From Xestospongia muta (taxonomy: Eukaryota; Porifera; Demospongiae; Haplosclerida; Petrosiidae), in NCBI GenBank assembly GCA_963693285.1, contig OY848923.1, positions 7,402,451 to 7,466,450 of the forward strand: DNA of 64,000 nucleotides, read 5' to 3'. The position numbers and the translations under genes are program-made. The notes under the pieces are model-generated. The model made no database searches. It worked only from the letters and a program-made list of their open reading frames with translations, and was not told the origin of the DNA. This document shows, one piece after another, positions 40,501-52,173 of the stretch (the first letter of the stretch is position 1; each line of letters begins with the position of its first letter).

Positions 40501-43500
40501 TTTGCCTATTCTAAGTTAGTATAACTGAATTTCTTGAAACTCATAGAGGTAGAAAAATTCTTTATTATGAAGGCTACAAGGCTTCATGTAAGGATACAGG
40601 ATAACTTAAGGAAATACTTTTTTGTGATGCAGAAAGATGTGAATGGTTGTGGCGGTAAAGCTATTTCAGAAGAGTCAAACGCGATATGTGTCAAGACAAT
40701 TTATAGCTTACAACATGAACAAAACAGAAAAAATTGATTTGTTGAAAGAAACCAGTTACCAGTAAAAAGTCAAGTTCTTATATTGCTCTCCTTTATACTC
40801 AATATTAAAGCTAAAAGTTTAGCATTACTCAAATAATACTTCCCAAACACTGTCCATATATATAATAGCTATGTCACTAATACACTATAAAATATATATA
40901 ATAGCTATAAAATATCACTAATACACTATAAAATATATATAATAGCTATAAAATATCACTAATACACTATAAAATATTTTTAGCAATATTTTTATAGAAT
41001 CATTTATTCTATTTTAGATATTAATGAGTGTCTCACTAACAATGGTGGATGTGATCACATTTGTATCAATACACAAGGAAGTTACGATTGTGTTTGTAGA
41101 CAAGGATACGTGAAGGACGCTGTGACCAAGAATTGTTTTAGTAAGTTTTTTTGCTGGACATTTGTTATGATAAGAACTCACCATTAGTTGTAATAAGAAT
41201 AATAAAACTGATAAAAAATATTCAATTTTCTCTGTAGATCCCAATGAAACATTTTTCTGTTCTCACAAGCTGTGTAATGGAGGTTCATGTAAAATGGTTT
41301 CTGAAGTATGTCTTAAAAAGAAAGGCAGTCCGATAACACCTATACCAGTACGTGTAACATTATAATTTGATTTATTACTTTATTAAATGTGCCCAAGGAC
41401 TTGAGTGGTTGTGTTTAAGCATGTTTAAGCACGCCTTAATGAGAGCTTAGTGACTTATTTAAGTTCATGTATAGTTGTACTTAGTAAGAAGTACTTGTGA
41501 CTGTGTTAATTTCCTTGGCTACAGTGAAGCACTTTTCAAGTGTTAATTGACAATTTAAGTCTCAAAATATTCCATTGGTTACCTACAGGCTAGTACAGCT
41601 CATCTGTACGGTTGTATAACAATGATTACTTTTTAAATTGTATGTGGGAATAATTTGTTGTGTTAAGAGAATTTGTACTTATATTAAACAAATTTGCAAG
41701 TACTTGCTCTAATATCTACACGCTTTCTTAAGTGTGCTTGTATCCATGTCTGAATTATGATGTCATTATTCACTAACTATTTAATAGTATCTGCTTTTAA
41801 TAGAGTTTTCGTTTTTGTTGGGCTGAATATATACTCAGTAATGGTCACTTTGTGCCTGGACACTTCTTTGGATGTTTGAATAGTGAAAGTGAGTTAAGAG
41901 ATATTAAAGTAGTTTTGACACAGATTTCTATGATATCTTCCCATTTAGTCTATTCCCATTTAATTTAGCATTGTAAATATTTGCATTGTTTTTTTGTTGT
42001 TAAAGGATTTTTTTGTTTTGTTCAAGTTTTAGAGTTTAAGTGTATTAAACAATATTTGATTGTGCAGGAGTAATTTCTAGAATTTATTGGACAGTAGGAA
42101 TTGGTATTAATAAAAACCAGACTGTCAGGATTACACTATCTATTTATTGTTCTCTCTTTGTAGGTTACTCTTTCGTAAAACTCTGTAACACAACAGTTTG
42201 CCGTCTTTTTTCAATCGATGAGACTGATGTTATTAAAGGACCTGCTAGTATTCATATCTGTTGTTGTAAAGCTAAAGATTGCAATAATGTTTCACGAATA
42301 ATATTTCCAAGCCCTTTGATGTCATCAGCACATTCATATATCAGTTCAGAGGTGTCTACTTCAGCAGTGTCTACTTCAGCAGTGTCTACTCCAGAGGTGT
42401 CTACTGTTTTTACTCCCACTACCAAACCAATACCAGGTAATAATTGGTATGGCTATTGTGACATATTTTTACTAGAAATACTAATCTTTATTGTTGCATT
42501 GTTGGATCAATTTATAGCTACTTTCAACTAATTATTGCTAGGAGTACATGGACATGTAGGGTTTGCCTCGTATGGTAATAGGCTAGATTTAATGACAAAT
42601 AGAGCTTTGATCAGATATTTAACTGATGACCATTGCATAATTTCCATCCATTATCGGCCATTATCAGCAAAATTCACTAAAGAACCAGCAAGGTTTGCAA
42701 AAAGTGATTTTCTACCAAATAGTATAGAATCTAGTCAGTGTTCATTTTCTACACTTTTTGGAAGAGAATATTTTTTTGCTATAACTTGAATTTGTAGTAT
42801 GATTTCTGTATACCTCATCCTATAATAAAAGACAATTGTCAGGATTGAAATGTTGTGTGGTTTTGAAAGTATACAAAAGTTATTTAATATTATCTGAAGT
42901 AACTATCTTTCTACTGACTATAATTAATGATATTACTACAAATATTGAAGGGCATAAAAAGAAGATATCTAACTTTGAAGAAGCTTTGAAATTCATTTAA
43001 TACCTCCCTCCATTATTGTAGCACTTGTGGGATAGACTAGAGAAATTCATTTAGTCCGTGCAGTTTAATTTTATTCATCATTTAAATTGTCACATAGACC
43101 TAAACATTATAAGACAACTATAAATATGTTTATTATAATAAAATTTTTAATACATCCATACCAAAGACAAATAATCATAGAACTATTTAATGAACAACTA
43201 TTAAATATCAATCAATGAACAGTCTAAACTAGCTATTAATTCTTATATTGTTATTTAGTTTAAAATCATACACTAATAATAGCAATAATAATATCAGTAT
43301 ATCAATTACAGCCTTATTTTTCTTTTATTTGATTCTTTTAGATAATCCTCCAGTTATTATTGGAGTTACCTCTGCAAGTATGGCTTTTGTGGTAATAGTG
43401 TTAATAGTGATACTCCTTGTATTGTGTATTACTTACGGGTGGCAGAAAAGAAATGTGAAAAAGAGTCAAGATGAAATAGAATTAGCTGTGTTGAACAGCC

Positions 43501-46500
43501 AACAAATAACTTTTGGTTCTATGATCCGTACGGGGCAATTTGGTACTGTTTACCATGCTAGGAGTAAGGACCAAGATGTGTCCATTGCTGTTTATAGAGT
43601 TAATAGTGATGGTTACAAACTGTGGAATAGAGAGAGGTACATCTACTTGTTGCCGTCGATCGAACATGAAAATATTCTCAAGTTCATTGATTCTGATGAC
43701 AAAAATCCGACAACATTGAGAATTATATGTGAGGATGTATCTCACGGATCTCTACGTCAATACTTACAATGGAATACTCTAACATCAAAACAACTCGGTC
43801 GATTAGCAGACACTGCTGTTAAAGGGTTATGTCATTTACACACATCCAAAGAAGACCGAACAGCAATTGCTCACCGTGATATTAACAGTGACAGTATTCT
43901 CGTTAAGAGTGATTTGACGTCTGTTATTAGCAATTTCAGTGTGGCAGTTGAGTGTGACAAAATAGAGACGTCTTCTGTAGATATTCAGGTATAACTCTAT
44001 TTGGTTTGTGACTGATATTATAACTTATATAACATGTGTCTTTTGTGAGGCAGGTGGTAGCACTACCTACGTAGGGATGGCACAATGTTTTTTCTTGTTT
44101 TTAGCCAATAACTATTAAATTATAAGACTTTTGGTACTTAAAATCTGACTTATCAAAAGGAAATACCTCAGGAAAAATTAAGTTTCTAGGAAAAAGAATT
44201 ATTAAGCAAATTAAAAGTACAGATTTTACAACCCTACATTTAAACTAAAGTTATATTTTGGATTTTATATTATAATCAATTTTGCTGCAATACTTACAAA
44301 TTATAGTGAAGCCATTACAGTTGTGTTCAGAAATCACATGTATTTTTCTAGGTTGGTAGTATTCGTTACATGCCTCCTGAAATTCTCAATGAAACTATTG
44401 AGTTATCAGAGACATCTTTGCTCAGTTGTGATGTGTATTCATTTGCTTTGGTACTATGGGAAATGTTATCAAGATGTCGCATCAAAGGAAGTAAGTATAT
44501 TTTGTTCTGACTTTGAATACCATATAAGGTGTATTTTAAATATATGTAATTCCAGTATTTTATAGTTAAAGTTGTAGCATTGAGTGATATTAACAGTGAA
44601 TAATGTCCTTGCATTGTACAGTGGGACCTCTGTTAACGGACAGTCCCTGTAGTGGACACCTCTTTATTAGAACGCTAACGGCTTCTCTATTGCTATAATA
44701 TGTAGCAATCCTTCTCAGTACCGATATCCTTCTCAGTACCGATATCATAGTATTTCAGCTAATAGATAATTATATGGTTTCAATCAGTTATTTTTAATAC
44801 TAAATCACCTTCAATAATAATTAATGGTAATTGTAACTAATACATTCCACGTGTCTTTTTATATACAATATATGGCTTCATAACTCATTTAAACAACATA
44901 AACACAAGTACACTTGTGAATATTTTTTTGACTTCTAGAGACCACCATACATGAGGCAACTGGTTGCATTCAACATGTTGATCGTAATAAATATCTATGA
45001 AATAGAAAACATATCTATTCTTGGCAACAAGTTTCTTCTATTATAATTGTATTCATAGGTACATGTGACGAGTATACATGTCCATTAATTAGATGTAAAG
45101 TAGCATGGACAATTTGTTGTATGCTACATGTTGCCTTGTGTATAGTGGCCTTAAGATAAGGACATCTCTCTCTATAAAAGGTATTCAATTTAGAGTTTCC
45201 ACTGTATAATCAATTGACATTTGATCACGTGATACAAATTAAATAAAATAGTATTTTAGTTGTTGTATGTACTTTCTGTTTATTCTACAGAATCCGTCAA
45301 GCAATATACTGCTCCATTTAGTAATGTTGTCCGTAGAAATCCAACAATTAGGGACCTGAGAGTAGCAGTTGTTGACAAAGGTGTTCGACCTCATATTCCT
45401 AAGAGATTCAAAGATAACATTGTAAGTGTTTCTTTAGTTACCAGAACCTGGAACTACATGTATGTAAAAGTACAAGATCAGTTATGTTGACAGTGAAATG
45501 TTTACTCGATGTTTAGTGATATAATAAACTTGAAGAAAGGAAAAAAGCAGACATGTTTAAAACAATTAAAAGAAGTGTATAAGACATCTAGAGCAGTGTG
45601 TAGGTTAATAAGATCAAAGACTAGACTAAGTTAGAAGCAAGGTATACAGACGTTATGCTACAAACTAAAGTTTACTTTATTCTGGAGAGACTCCCAATTT
45701 ATTTAATTATTTATCAAAGAGCAAGAAATATTGACATGTGTTGGCCATTTGGTGAATTTTAGAAATTTAATAACTACATACATTTACAATTGTTGCAATC
45801 ATTTCTTCACGAATTATCAAATTTAATTCACCAAACCTCTTCTCTCCAATAATTACTATTGTTTATTAATTATAAATGTAACATTTAACAACATATAAGT
45901 CTACCATTACTATCTTGTTTTTACAGAATTATATCTTGTTCGTTGCCTGTATCACAGATGGCTGGGAAAAGGAGTATGATGCCCGACCTAATATTTACAT
46001 CATCAATGATTTACTAACTGACTTTTATGCTGTACAACCTGATGATGATGATAGAGAAGAACAAATGAATACAAGAGCATCAAGAGTACAGTATCATGTG
46101 AGAGGTTTGGAAGAAAATGTGGCAACTTTGGAAGATGATAAGATGCAAGAAGAGCAAGTAAATACAAGAGAGTCAGAAATGCAATGTCATACGATTGGTC
46201 TGGAAGAAAATGAGGCAATGTTGGAAGACGATAAGACACAAGAAGAGCAAATTAATACAGGAGAATCAGAAATGCAATGTCGTGTGATTGGTCTGGAAGA
46301 AAATGAGGCAATGTTGGAAGACGATAAGACACAAGAAGAGGAAATTAATACAGGAGAATCAGAAATGCAATGTCGTGTGATTGGTCTGGAAGAAAATGAG
46401 GCAATGTTGGAAGACGATAAGATGCAAGAAGAGGAAATTAATACAGGAGAATCAGAAATGCAATGTCATACGATTGGTCTGGAAGAAAATGAGGCAATGT

Positions 46501-47174
46501 TGGAAGACCATAAGACACAAGAAGAGCAAATTAACATAGGAGAATCAGAAATGCAATGTCGTGTGATTGGTCTGGAAGAAAATGAGGCAATGTTGGAAGA
46601 CAATAAGACGCAAGAAGAGCAACTTAATACAGGAGAATCAGAAATGCAATGTCGTGTGATTGGTTTAGAAGAAAATGAGGCAAAGTTGGAAGACGATAAG
46701 ACGCAAGAAGAGGAAATTAATACAGGAGAATCAGAAATGCAACGTCGTGTGATTAGTCTGGAAGAAAATGAGTCAATGTTGGAAGATGATAAGACGCAAG
46801 AAGAGCAAATTAATACAGGAGAATCAGAAATGCAATGTCGTGTGATTGGTTTAGAAGAAAATGAGGCAATGTTGGAAGATGATAAGACACAAGAAGAGGA
46901 AATTAATACAGGAGAATCAGAAATGCAATGTTGTGTGATTGGTTTAGAAGAAAATGAGGCAATGTTGGAAGACCATAAGACACAAGAAGAGCAAATTAAT
47001 ACAGGAGAATCAGAAATGCAATGTCATACGATTGGTCTGGAAGAAAATGAGGCAATGTTGGAAGACCATAAGATGCAAGAAGAGGAAATTAATACAGGAG
47101 AATCAGAAATGGAATGTCATACGATTGGTCTGGAAGAAAATGAGGTGATGTTGGAAGATGAAACTTCCTTATAA
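37599..47174 (+). CDS. Receptor with three-finger and EGF modules and a TGF-beta-receptor-like pseudokinase
   Basis: Twelve exons join in frame (1211 residues): 37599-37986, 38173-38431, 38989-39107, 39899-40012, 41018-41140, 41238-41347, 41804-41888, 42164-42436, 43342-43988, 44352-44490, 45291-45421, 45927-47174. Signal peptide, then two three-finger-like Cys-rich modules (ending [10 protein letters not shown] and [10 protein letters not shown]), an EGF module, a calcium-binding-type EGF ([12 protein letters not shown]), a third three-finger module ([10 protein letters not shown]), a Ser/Thr stalk and a TM at about 495-523. The kinase-like domain resembles type II TGF-beta receptors ([43 protein letters not shown]). 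The VAIK lysine is Tyr (about residue 575), DFG reads NFS, and the first glycine of the loop is Arg, so it is probably catalytically dead. The tail has about twelve 31-residue repeats. Likely a decoy or scaffold receptor (inference). Confidence 0.88.
39480..39808. repeat. 53-56 bp minisatellite in a receptor intron
   Basis: Six copies of a unit containing CACTGCTATCTACACGTAG and GAACAATGCACTAATACTAAA, in the intron between exons 3 and 4. Confidence 0.9.
40862..40978. repeat. ~42-bp AT-rich tandem repeat in a receptor intron
   Basis: About three copies of AATACACTATAAAATATATATAATAGCTATAAAATATCACT-like sequence just before exon 5. Confidence 0.8.
44619..45204. mobile_element. Tigger/pogo-like MITE in a receptor intron
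   Basis: 586 bp beginning CAGTGGGACCTCT and ending in the reverse complement of CAGTGGAAACTCT, flanked by TA on both sides (44617-44618, 45205-45206). It contains TTAACGGACA and GTGGACACC near the left end, typical of pogo/Tigger-type termini. It has no coding capacity. It lies between receptor exons 10 and 11. Confidence 0.75.
46050..47160 (+). repeat. 93-bp coding repeat in the receptor tail, about 12 copies
   Basis: In-frame units of 31 residues, consensus [15 protein letters not shown] followed by [16 protein letters not shown]. Each unit has one cysteine and is highly acidic. The first unit and the last are diverged. The repeat begins right after the kinase-like domain's last recognisable segment. 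Confidence 0.92.
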
Positions 47175-48074
47175 TTGTGAGCTATTAATAATAAGCGTAC
47201 TATACTGGTTGTGTTATTAACATTTAATATATATTTGTATGTATTATGTTAGTCACATGACATGTATTCCCATATTGTACATTATTGACTTATTATATCA
47301 TCATATTTTAGAAAATTAACATTTATTAATGTTCAATATAATTATATTTATACATATTATGTAATCACATGACATATTTTATCATCATATTATTATATTC
47401 ATTATTAATATTCCTATGTATTATCTAGTCACGACATGTATTACCTCATCATGTTATTATATTCGTTATTAATATTACTTCATTGATATTGGCTAATCCT
47501 CTATAGTACCAAGACAGGTAGTCCCTTGTTGTACTGATCACTACATCATCATTACATCATCATATAAAAAGTATAACCTTTAATATAATAATACCAAAAA
47601 TAGACAATTCCCAACAAAGTACAAATTAAAAGGGATCTTAATAAATAAGTAAATAATTAAATAAAATCTTCATTTCCATGAATTGTTTCATCATCTTTCA
47701 TCTTGCCATCTTAATTGACTGTCCCATAGGTTTCTTTTTCTTTTTGTCTGGCTCTCTTCTCAATCATTACTATCTTTCAGTGGAATCTTCTTTGATAAAC
47801 TAGCTAATGTAGTAGATTGAGTAATATAATAAGTATAAAGGATTAGTTTGTCTCACTTGTTTGTTGTCACAATGGGAAACAGTTTAGAAACAGAGAAAGA
47901 AAAGAAGGAGGAAAGGAAGAAAAATCTAAGTTGCAATAGTTGGAATGCTTGAAAAAAGTGAGCAACGTAAGATGCACAATAAAGTGGACATACAATAGAA
48001 TGTTTCATTGTGTCTAGAATATGATGACATTTTTTGAGAGAACACTTTAGGATTTGTAATACAACTTTCAACAC
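47175..48074. other. Intergenic region between the receptor and the broken TRAF copy
   Basis: AT-rich. A diverged tandem repeat of about 100-120 bp (ATTATGT-AGTCACATGACAT units) spans 47230-47490. No supported gene. A lysine-rich minus-strand segment near 47720-47790 is not convincing. Confidence 0.5.
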
Positions 48075-48500
48075 TCATAGATCATTTTAGAGCAGAGGGC
48101 AGTATGGTGGACACCTTTATCAGACAGATTATTCCTCTATGTACTGACGTTGGTACTGATGATAACACCCATAAGGACAATCTACATGGTCACTGTGGTA
48201 AGTGGGCCTTAACTTGACCTAACTCCACCTCTTGGCCACACCCCTTGCACACCATATTAGCAGAACATTTCATTCAAATATTTATCAGGTAACATTGTAC
48301 ACTCATTATGTTGGCACATTGGACAGTATGGAGTAGTAACCTGCCGTTTGTCTCCATATTTTGTTACAGATATATTGTCCACAACAAGTAAAGTGGTGTG
48401 GTTCTTCAACAATATCTAGACACAGAGGACATATGACATCATCCGGAGGAGGATTAAGAAACAGATACTTGTAATCACTGACTGTTAACGTTACTGCCAT
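48075..48500 (-). pseudogene. Broken TRAF-like copy (gene 7)
   Basis: Starts MAVTLTVSDYKYLFLNPPP, like gene 6, and runs through the first RING cysteines. It then frameshifts (CNKIWRQTAG, where the family has CKKCGDK). Later parts of the zinc fingers survive only as short blocks with internal deletions, ending near the coil start (ATAGATCATTTTAGAGCAGAG at about 48078). The coil and MATH domain are absent. Clearly non-functional as a TRAF. Confidence 0.92.
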
Positions 48501-48632
48501 TTTGAAAAGGATACAATATATAATTATTTCCTTTTTAATAACCAGAACTATGTAAACAACATGTTACTATAGCTACCTGTAACCACACTGTTTGGACAAG
48601 TTAATTCTCTCATGTAGTTGGTTCATAAGCAG

Positions 48633-48800
48633 CCAATATTGTATCATTGAGTGAATTACTGAAACGTTTCTTGTGTGAGGTCTTATTTCTTTTGTCTTCT
48701 TTCCTTTTAATACTTTCTGAAGTGTCTTTACCTCCAAATGCTCATGCTGACATCTTTTCTCTCAGTTCTTCTACACTATATTTGGAACTCCTGGTGACAG
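48633..48800 (-). pseudogene. KRI1 last-exon relic (K5)
   Basis: GTATCATTGAGTGAATTACTG, TTCTGAAGTGTCTTTACCTCCAAATG and CAGTTCTTCT blocks align with intact KRI1 61130-61258 over most of the exon. Confidence 0.7.
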
Positions 48801-49303
48801 CCATTGACTTAGTCGTTTAGCTCAGGTAATTATAACATGTTAGACTCATCCTCAACTCCATTTTGACAGGTGGACTATATATCCTTCAAAATGGGATATA
48901 TCATATTCAATAATGTAGTGCATGACATCTGTTCCTGTCCTGTGGTCTGTGAGTAAACATATTAAGTTACATATTACTTTTATAGACTCTATTCTATATA
49001 TAATATATATCTAATTATTAGTATATAAATTCATAACATGTAAATGTACTTACTATATATGTACATGGATGAATGCTGATTCAGTAGGTAGATTCCCCTT
49101 ATAATTTGATGACTCAGCAGTGACTTTCAAAGTTGTACCCAATGTTTTTGTGAATACCAGTATTACTTCTGAGAGATTGAGTCATTTTCTTTTAAGAGTG
49201 GTTCTACAGATCCAGAGACAGTAAACCTGGCCTAGCAGTCAGTGGATTCTTAAAATATGACTAGCAGGTAAGGAAAATCCACAAAGAAACATGACAGGTA
49301 GTA
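48801..49303. other. 5' flank of the PARP-like gene
   Basis: No coding sequence supported. A possible 5' UTR intron (donors near 49268 and 49298, acceptor TTCCTTAG ending at 49326) was considered. Its use would alter the first residues only. Confidence 0.4.
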
Positions 49304-51469
49304 TTGACTGACATGTTATTCCTTAGGGAAAATTGCAAGGCTAGTTTTATGCCCAATAAGAAAGGATTCTTTACAATAAAAGTCACCGGTTTACAACCAA
49401 ATGTCACTAAACAATTACTTCAAAGATACTACAGTCAATTTGGGGAAATTTCTAGTGTTGAAGTGAATTCTTCTATCAAGGAAAGCTATGCTTACATTAA
49501 TTTCTATGACAAAAGTAGCGCTAAAAAGGCCCAACGACTAACCAATGGTCAATCAGTACTAGGATCAATTCCAAGTGTTCTTATGAAGTCTGATGACATG
49601 ATGAAACTCAATCTTGGTGGACAAGAAGTAACAGATAAAATCCATCAACCAGATAATCAAACTGATTCTGGACCACACCAATCTCCTCTGTTGTCTCAAC
49701 CTCCCGTTCCAACTATCCAAGTTACAATTTATGGTAATGGTATCACTGGTGAAGATTTGGAACACTATTTTGGACAATATGGCGAAATGGTTCAGACACC
49801 TACCATACATGTTTGTGCAACAAATTTTGCTTATATTAATTACAGGACTATTGAAAGTGCTGTCGCTGCCTGCAAGATAAGCAGGTTTTCTCTCAAAGGT
49901 GTAACAATAATGATGAAATCATCTGTGCAGGAAAAAGAAATTAAAAGTGGAGATCCTCTCATTAATCAAATGATGGCTACAGTGTGTTTTAAGGAACTTG
50001 AAGAGAAGGTAGATAAAGCAGTGATACTTAAGCCCTCTAAAAATGGAGGTGTCATCATATCTGGTGATAGTGTTAAAGTAAAACTAGCTGAAAGTATTAT
50101 CAATCTCCAAATGGAAGTAGTTAAGCCACAAATTACTTTTCAAACCCGCCAGCTTCATTGCAAGTGCATACCCTTATTAGCTGACCCACCTCTATTCCAA
50201 AACATAGCAAGCAAACATGCCGTTGAATTTAGTGTCCTGATTTCAGATGGTACAAGTAGATCAATGATTGATTTTTCCAATGCTGTTGCTGCTTTGTCAG
50301 CAAAGCCAGATCCAATGACATTGGAGATCTTGGGTGAATATCTCTCGACCTCAAACAGCTGTCTTTGGTACTTTATTGATAACTATGGAACTTATGTACC
50401 TATGAGTCCTACTGACTCTGCAGCTGTGGAGACAATGTACCAAGGGGGAGGTACTGGTCATCATAGCATAGGAACCTGGAAATATTCTTATAATTTTCAA
50501 ACCATGACACAAACAAATTTATCAACCTCAAAAATACGCAGCATTACACGCACAGTATCTTCTTATAAGGTTGGTAGCATCACTGTTAGTTGTCGAGGTC
50601 TACCTGCTATTGTTCCAACAGCATTAGACAATCTACAGCATGATCTAAATCAACACATAACAAACTTGCCATTAGAGATATACAAAATGGACAAGAAATC
50701 TCTTACCGAACTTGCTAGTTTATTCTGTGTTGAGGTTGAGTCCTCTTCTGATGAAAAAATTATTTTGAAAGGACAGAAGATTTATTTGAGAAAGATTCTC
50801 ATCATTTTACAAAAGAAACAGCTTGAATTACAGGCAAAACATCGAGCACTAAGCAGTACAACTAGTGTTGTGTCATACCCTAGTGAATGGGAACCTCAGA
50901 GTAATGACGTTGAGTTGAAGTCAGTTTTACGTGGCAGCAAGGAGTGGTCAAATGTTGAAGCTGATATGAAGAAAAGCATGCCTGCTGTTCACTTAATAAA
51001 AGTAGAAAGAATTCAAAATAAAAGATTGTGGGAGAAATATGATTTCTGCAAGAAAACACAACTCATTAAAAATGATGGTATTATGAATGAAATGAGGTTG
51101 TTTCATGGCACAAGAGCCAATCCTCCAGAGAAGATATATCGCTCTGAACACGGCTTTGACTTTCGATTTGGCAAGTTTGGTATGTGGGGCAAAGGAGCCT
51201 ACTTTGCTGTTGATGCCAGTTACTCTGCTAATTATGCATACATGTCAATCACGGGACGGCAGATTTTAATGGCTTATGTTTTGACAGGACATTCTAAAAA
51301 GATGCACCCAGATTCCACAATGGTTGCTCCTCCTATTAAAGAAGGTTGCATTGATGAACAACGATATGACAGTGTCAATGGTGATGCTGTGACAAGTTAT
51401 GGAACATTCCACATATATATTGTCTATGATCATGACAAATCGTATCCGGCATATCTCATTACATTTTAG
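49304..51469 (+). CDS. PARP10/14/15-type mono-ADP-ribosyltransferase with RRM-like and WWE regions, 721 aa
   Basis: Intronless. Two RRM-like folds: about residues 20-95 (FFTIKVTGL, SYAYINFYD) and about 138-207 (IQVTIYGNGI, FAYINY). Then a KH-like segment, a WWE-type region at about 345-375 (LWYFIDNYGTYVPMSP) and a second KH-like helix region. The C-terminal catalytic domain starts at about 525, with LFHGTRANPPEKIY, GMWGKGAYFAVDASYSANY, YDSVNG and HIYIVYDHDKSYPAYLI. The H-Y pair of NAD binding is present. The position of the PARP1 glutamate is Ile (HIYIVYD against NEYIVYD), as in mono-ADP-ribosylating PARPs. There are no macrodomains. In vertebrates this subfamily acts in antiviral and interferon-linked responses; that role here is inference. 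The Met at 49304 is assumed; the Met starting MPNKKGFF is an alternative. Confidence 0.88.
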   Translation: MTDMLFLRENCKASFMPNKKGFFTIKVTGLQPNVTKQLLQRYYSQFGEISSVEVNSSIKESYAYINFYDKSSAKKAQRLTNGQSVLGSIPSVLMKSDDMMKLNLGGQEVTDKIHQPDNQTDSGPHQSPLLSQPPVPTIQVTIYGNGITGEDLEHYFGQYGEMVQTPTIHVCATNFAYINYRTIESAVAACKISRFSLKGVTIMMKSSVQEKEIKSGDPLINQMMATVCFKELEEKVDKAVILKPSKNGGVIISGDSVKVKLAESIINLQMEVVKPQITFQTRQLHCKCIPLLADPPLFQNIASKHAVEFSVLISDGTSRSMIDFSNAVAALSAKPDPMTLEILGEYLSTSNSCLWYFIDNYGTYVPMSPTDSAAVETMYQGGGTGHHSIGTWKYSYNFQTMTQTNLSTSKIRSITRTVSSYKVGSITVSCRGLPAIVPTALDNLQHDLNQHITNLPLEIYKMDKKSLTELASLFCVEVESSSDEKIILKGQKIYLRKILIILQKKQLELQAKHRALSSTTSVVSYPSEWEPQSNDVELKSVLRGSKEWSNVEADMKKSMPAVHLIKVERIQNKRLWEKYDFCKKTQLIKNDGIMNEMRLFHGTRANPPEKIYRSEHGFDFRFGKFGMWGKGAYFAVDASYSANYAYMSITGRQILMAYVLTGHSKKMHPDSTMVAPPIKEGCIDEQRYDSVNGDAVTSYGTFHIYIVYDHDKSYPAYLITF

Positions 51470-52173
51470 GACTGTTTTGGTGGCATATTATAATTGTAAT
51501 AATTTTTGTATAGCCAGTATTATTGACTTAAATATGATTTCAAGTGGAAGCTATTGAGTGTTTTTTCTTTAAAAATCCATGACAAAGTTCATTTTCTGTT
51601 TCTCTTTAATGAAACTGATTACATACATACATATTACTTTATTACTTTATCATGAGATTTTGTAACCTTTAAACTTTTAAATATTGTCAGATAGTATGTT
51701 TTCAATCCAATTTAAAGTTATGGAAGGCATTCTTTTCCAGATAAATGCCATGTGTGGTTAAAGAAAGCTAATAAACAATAACTCGAAGCAACTTAGGGCC
51801 TCTCAAGGAGACACATTTGATGAAATAAAGATTTGCTTCAGCTTAAAATAGGAGAGTCCGTTGTGATAAATTTGATCCTGCACTGAAAATGAAAGCATGG
51901 TCACACAAATCTTAATAATTCCTGCTTTGAGTGCTCCTTTTCAATAACTTCCTCACAAGCTGGTTATACCTTAATGGACGATGAAATCATCTCAGTTCCA
52001 TGCACTTAGTACATGAAGTGATGTTAAAAATGAACAAGCAATAAATTAATTAAGTTGCTTAAACTTTTTTTCATTACTAACAATAAGTAAAACTAAAGTG
52101 TTTCTGAAAAAACTAAAAATATCTAAAACAATTTATTTAACTAACTCTAACTATGCTGCAAGTTAAGAACTAA
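51470..52173. other. Convergent intergenic region, PARP-like / Ig-FN3 gene
   Basis: Two 3' UTRs meet here. AT-rich, with no supported gene and a slightly repetitive AACTAA-rich right end. Confidence 0.5.
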
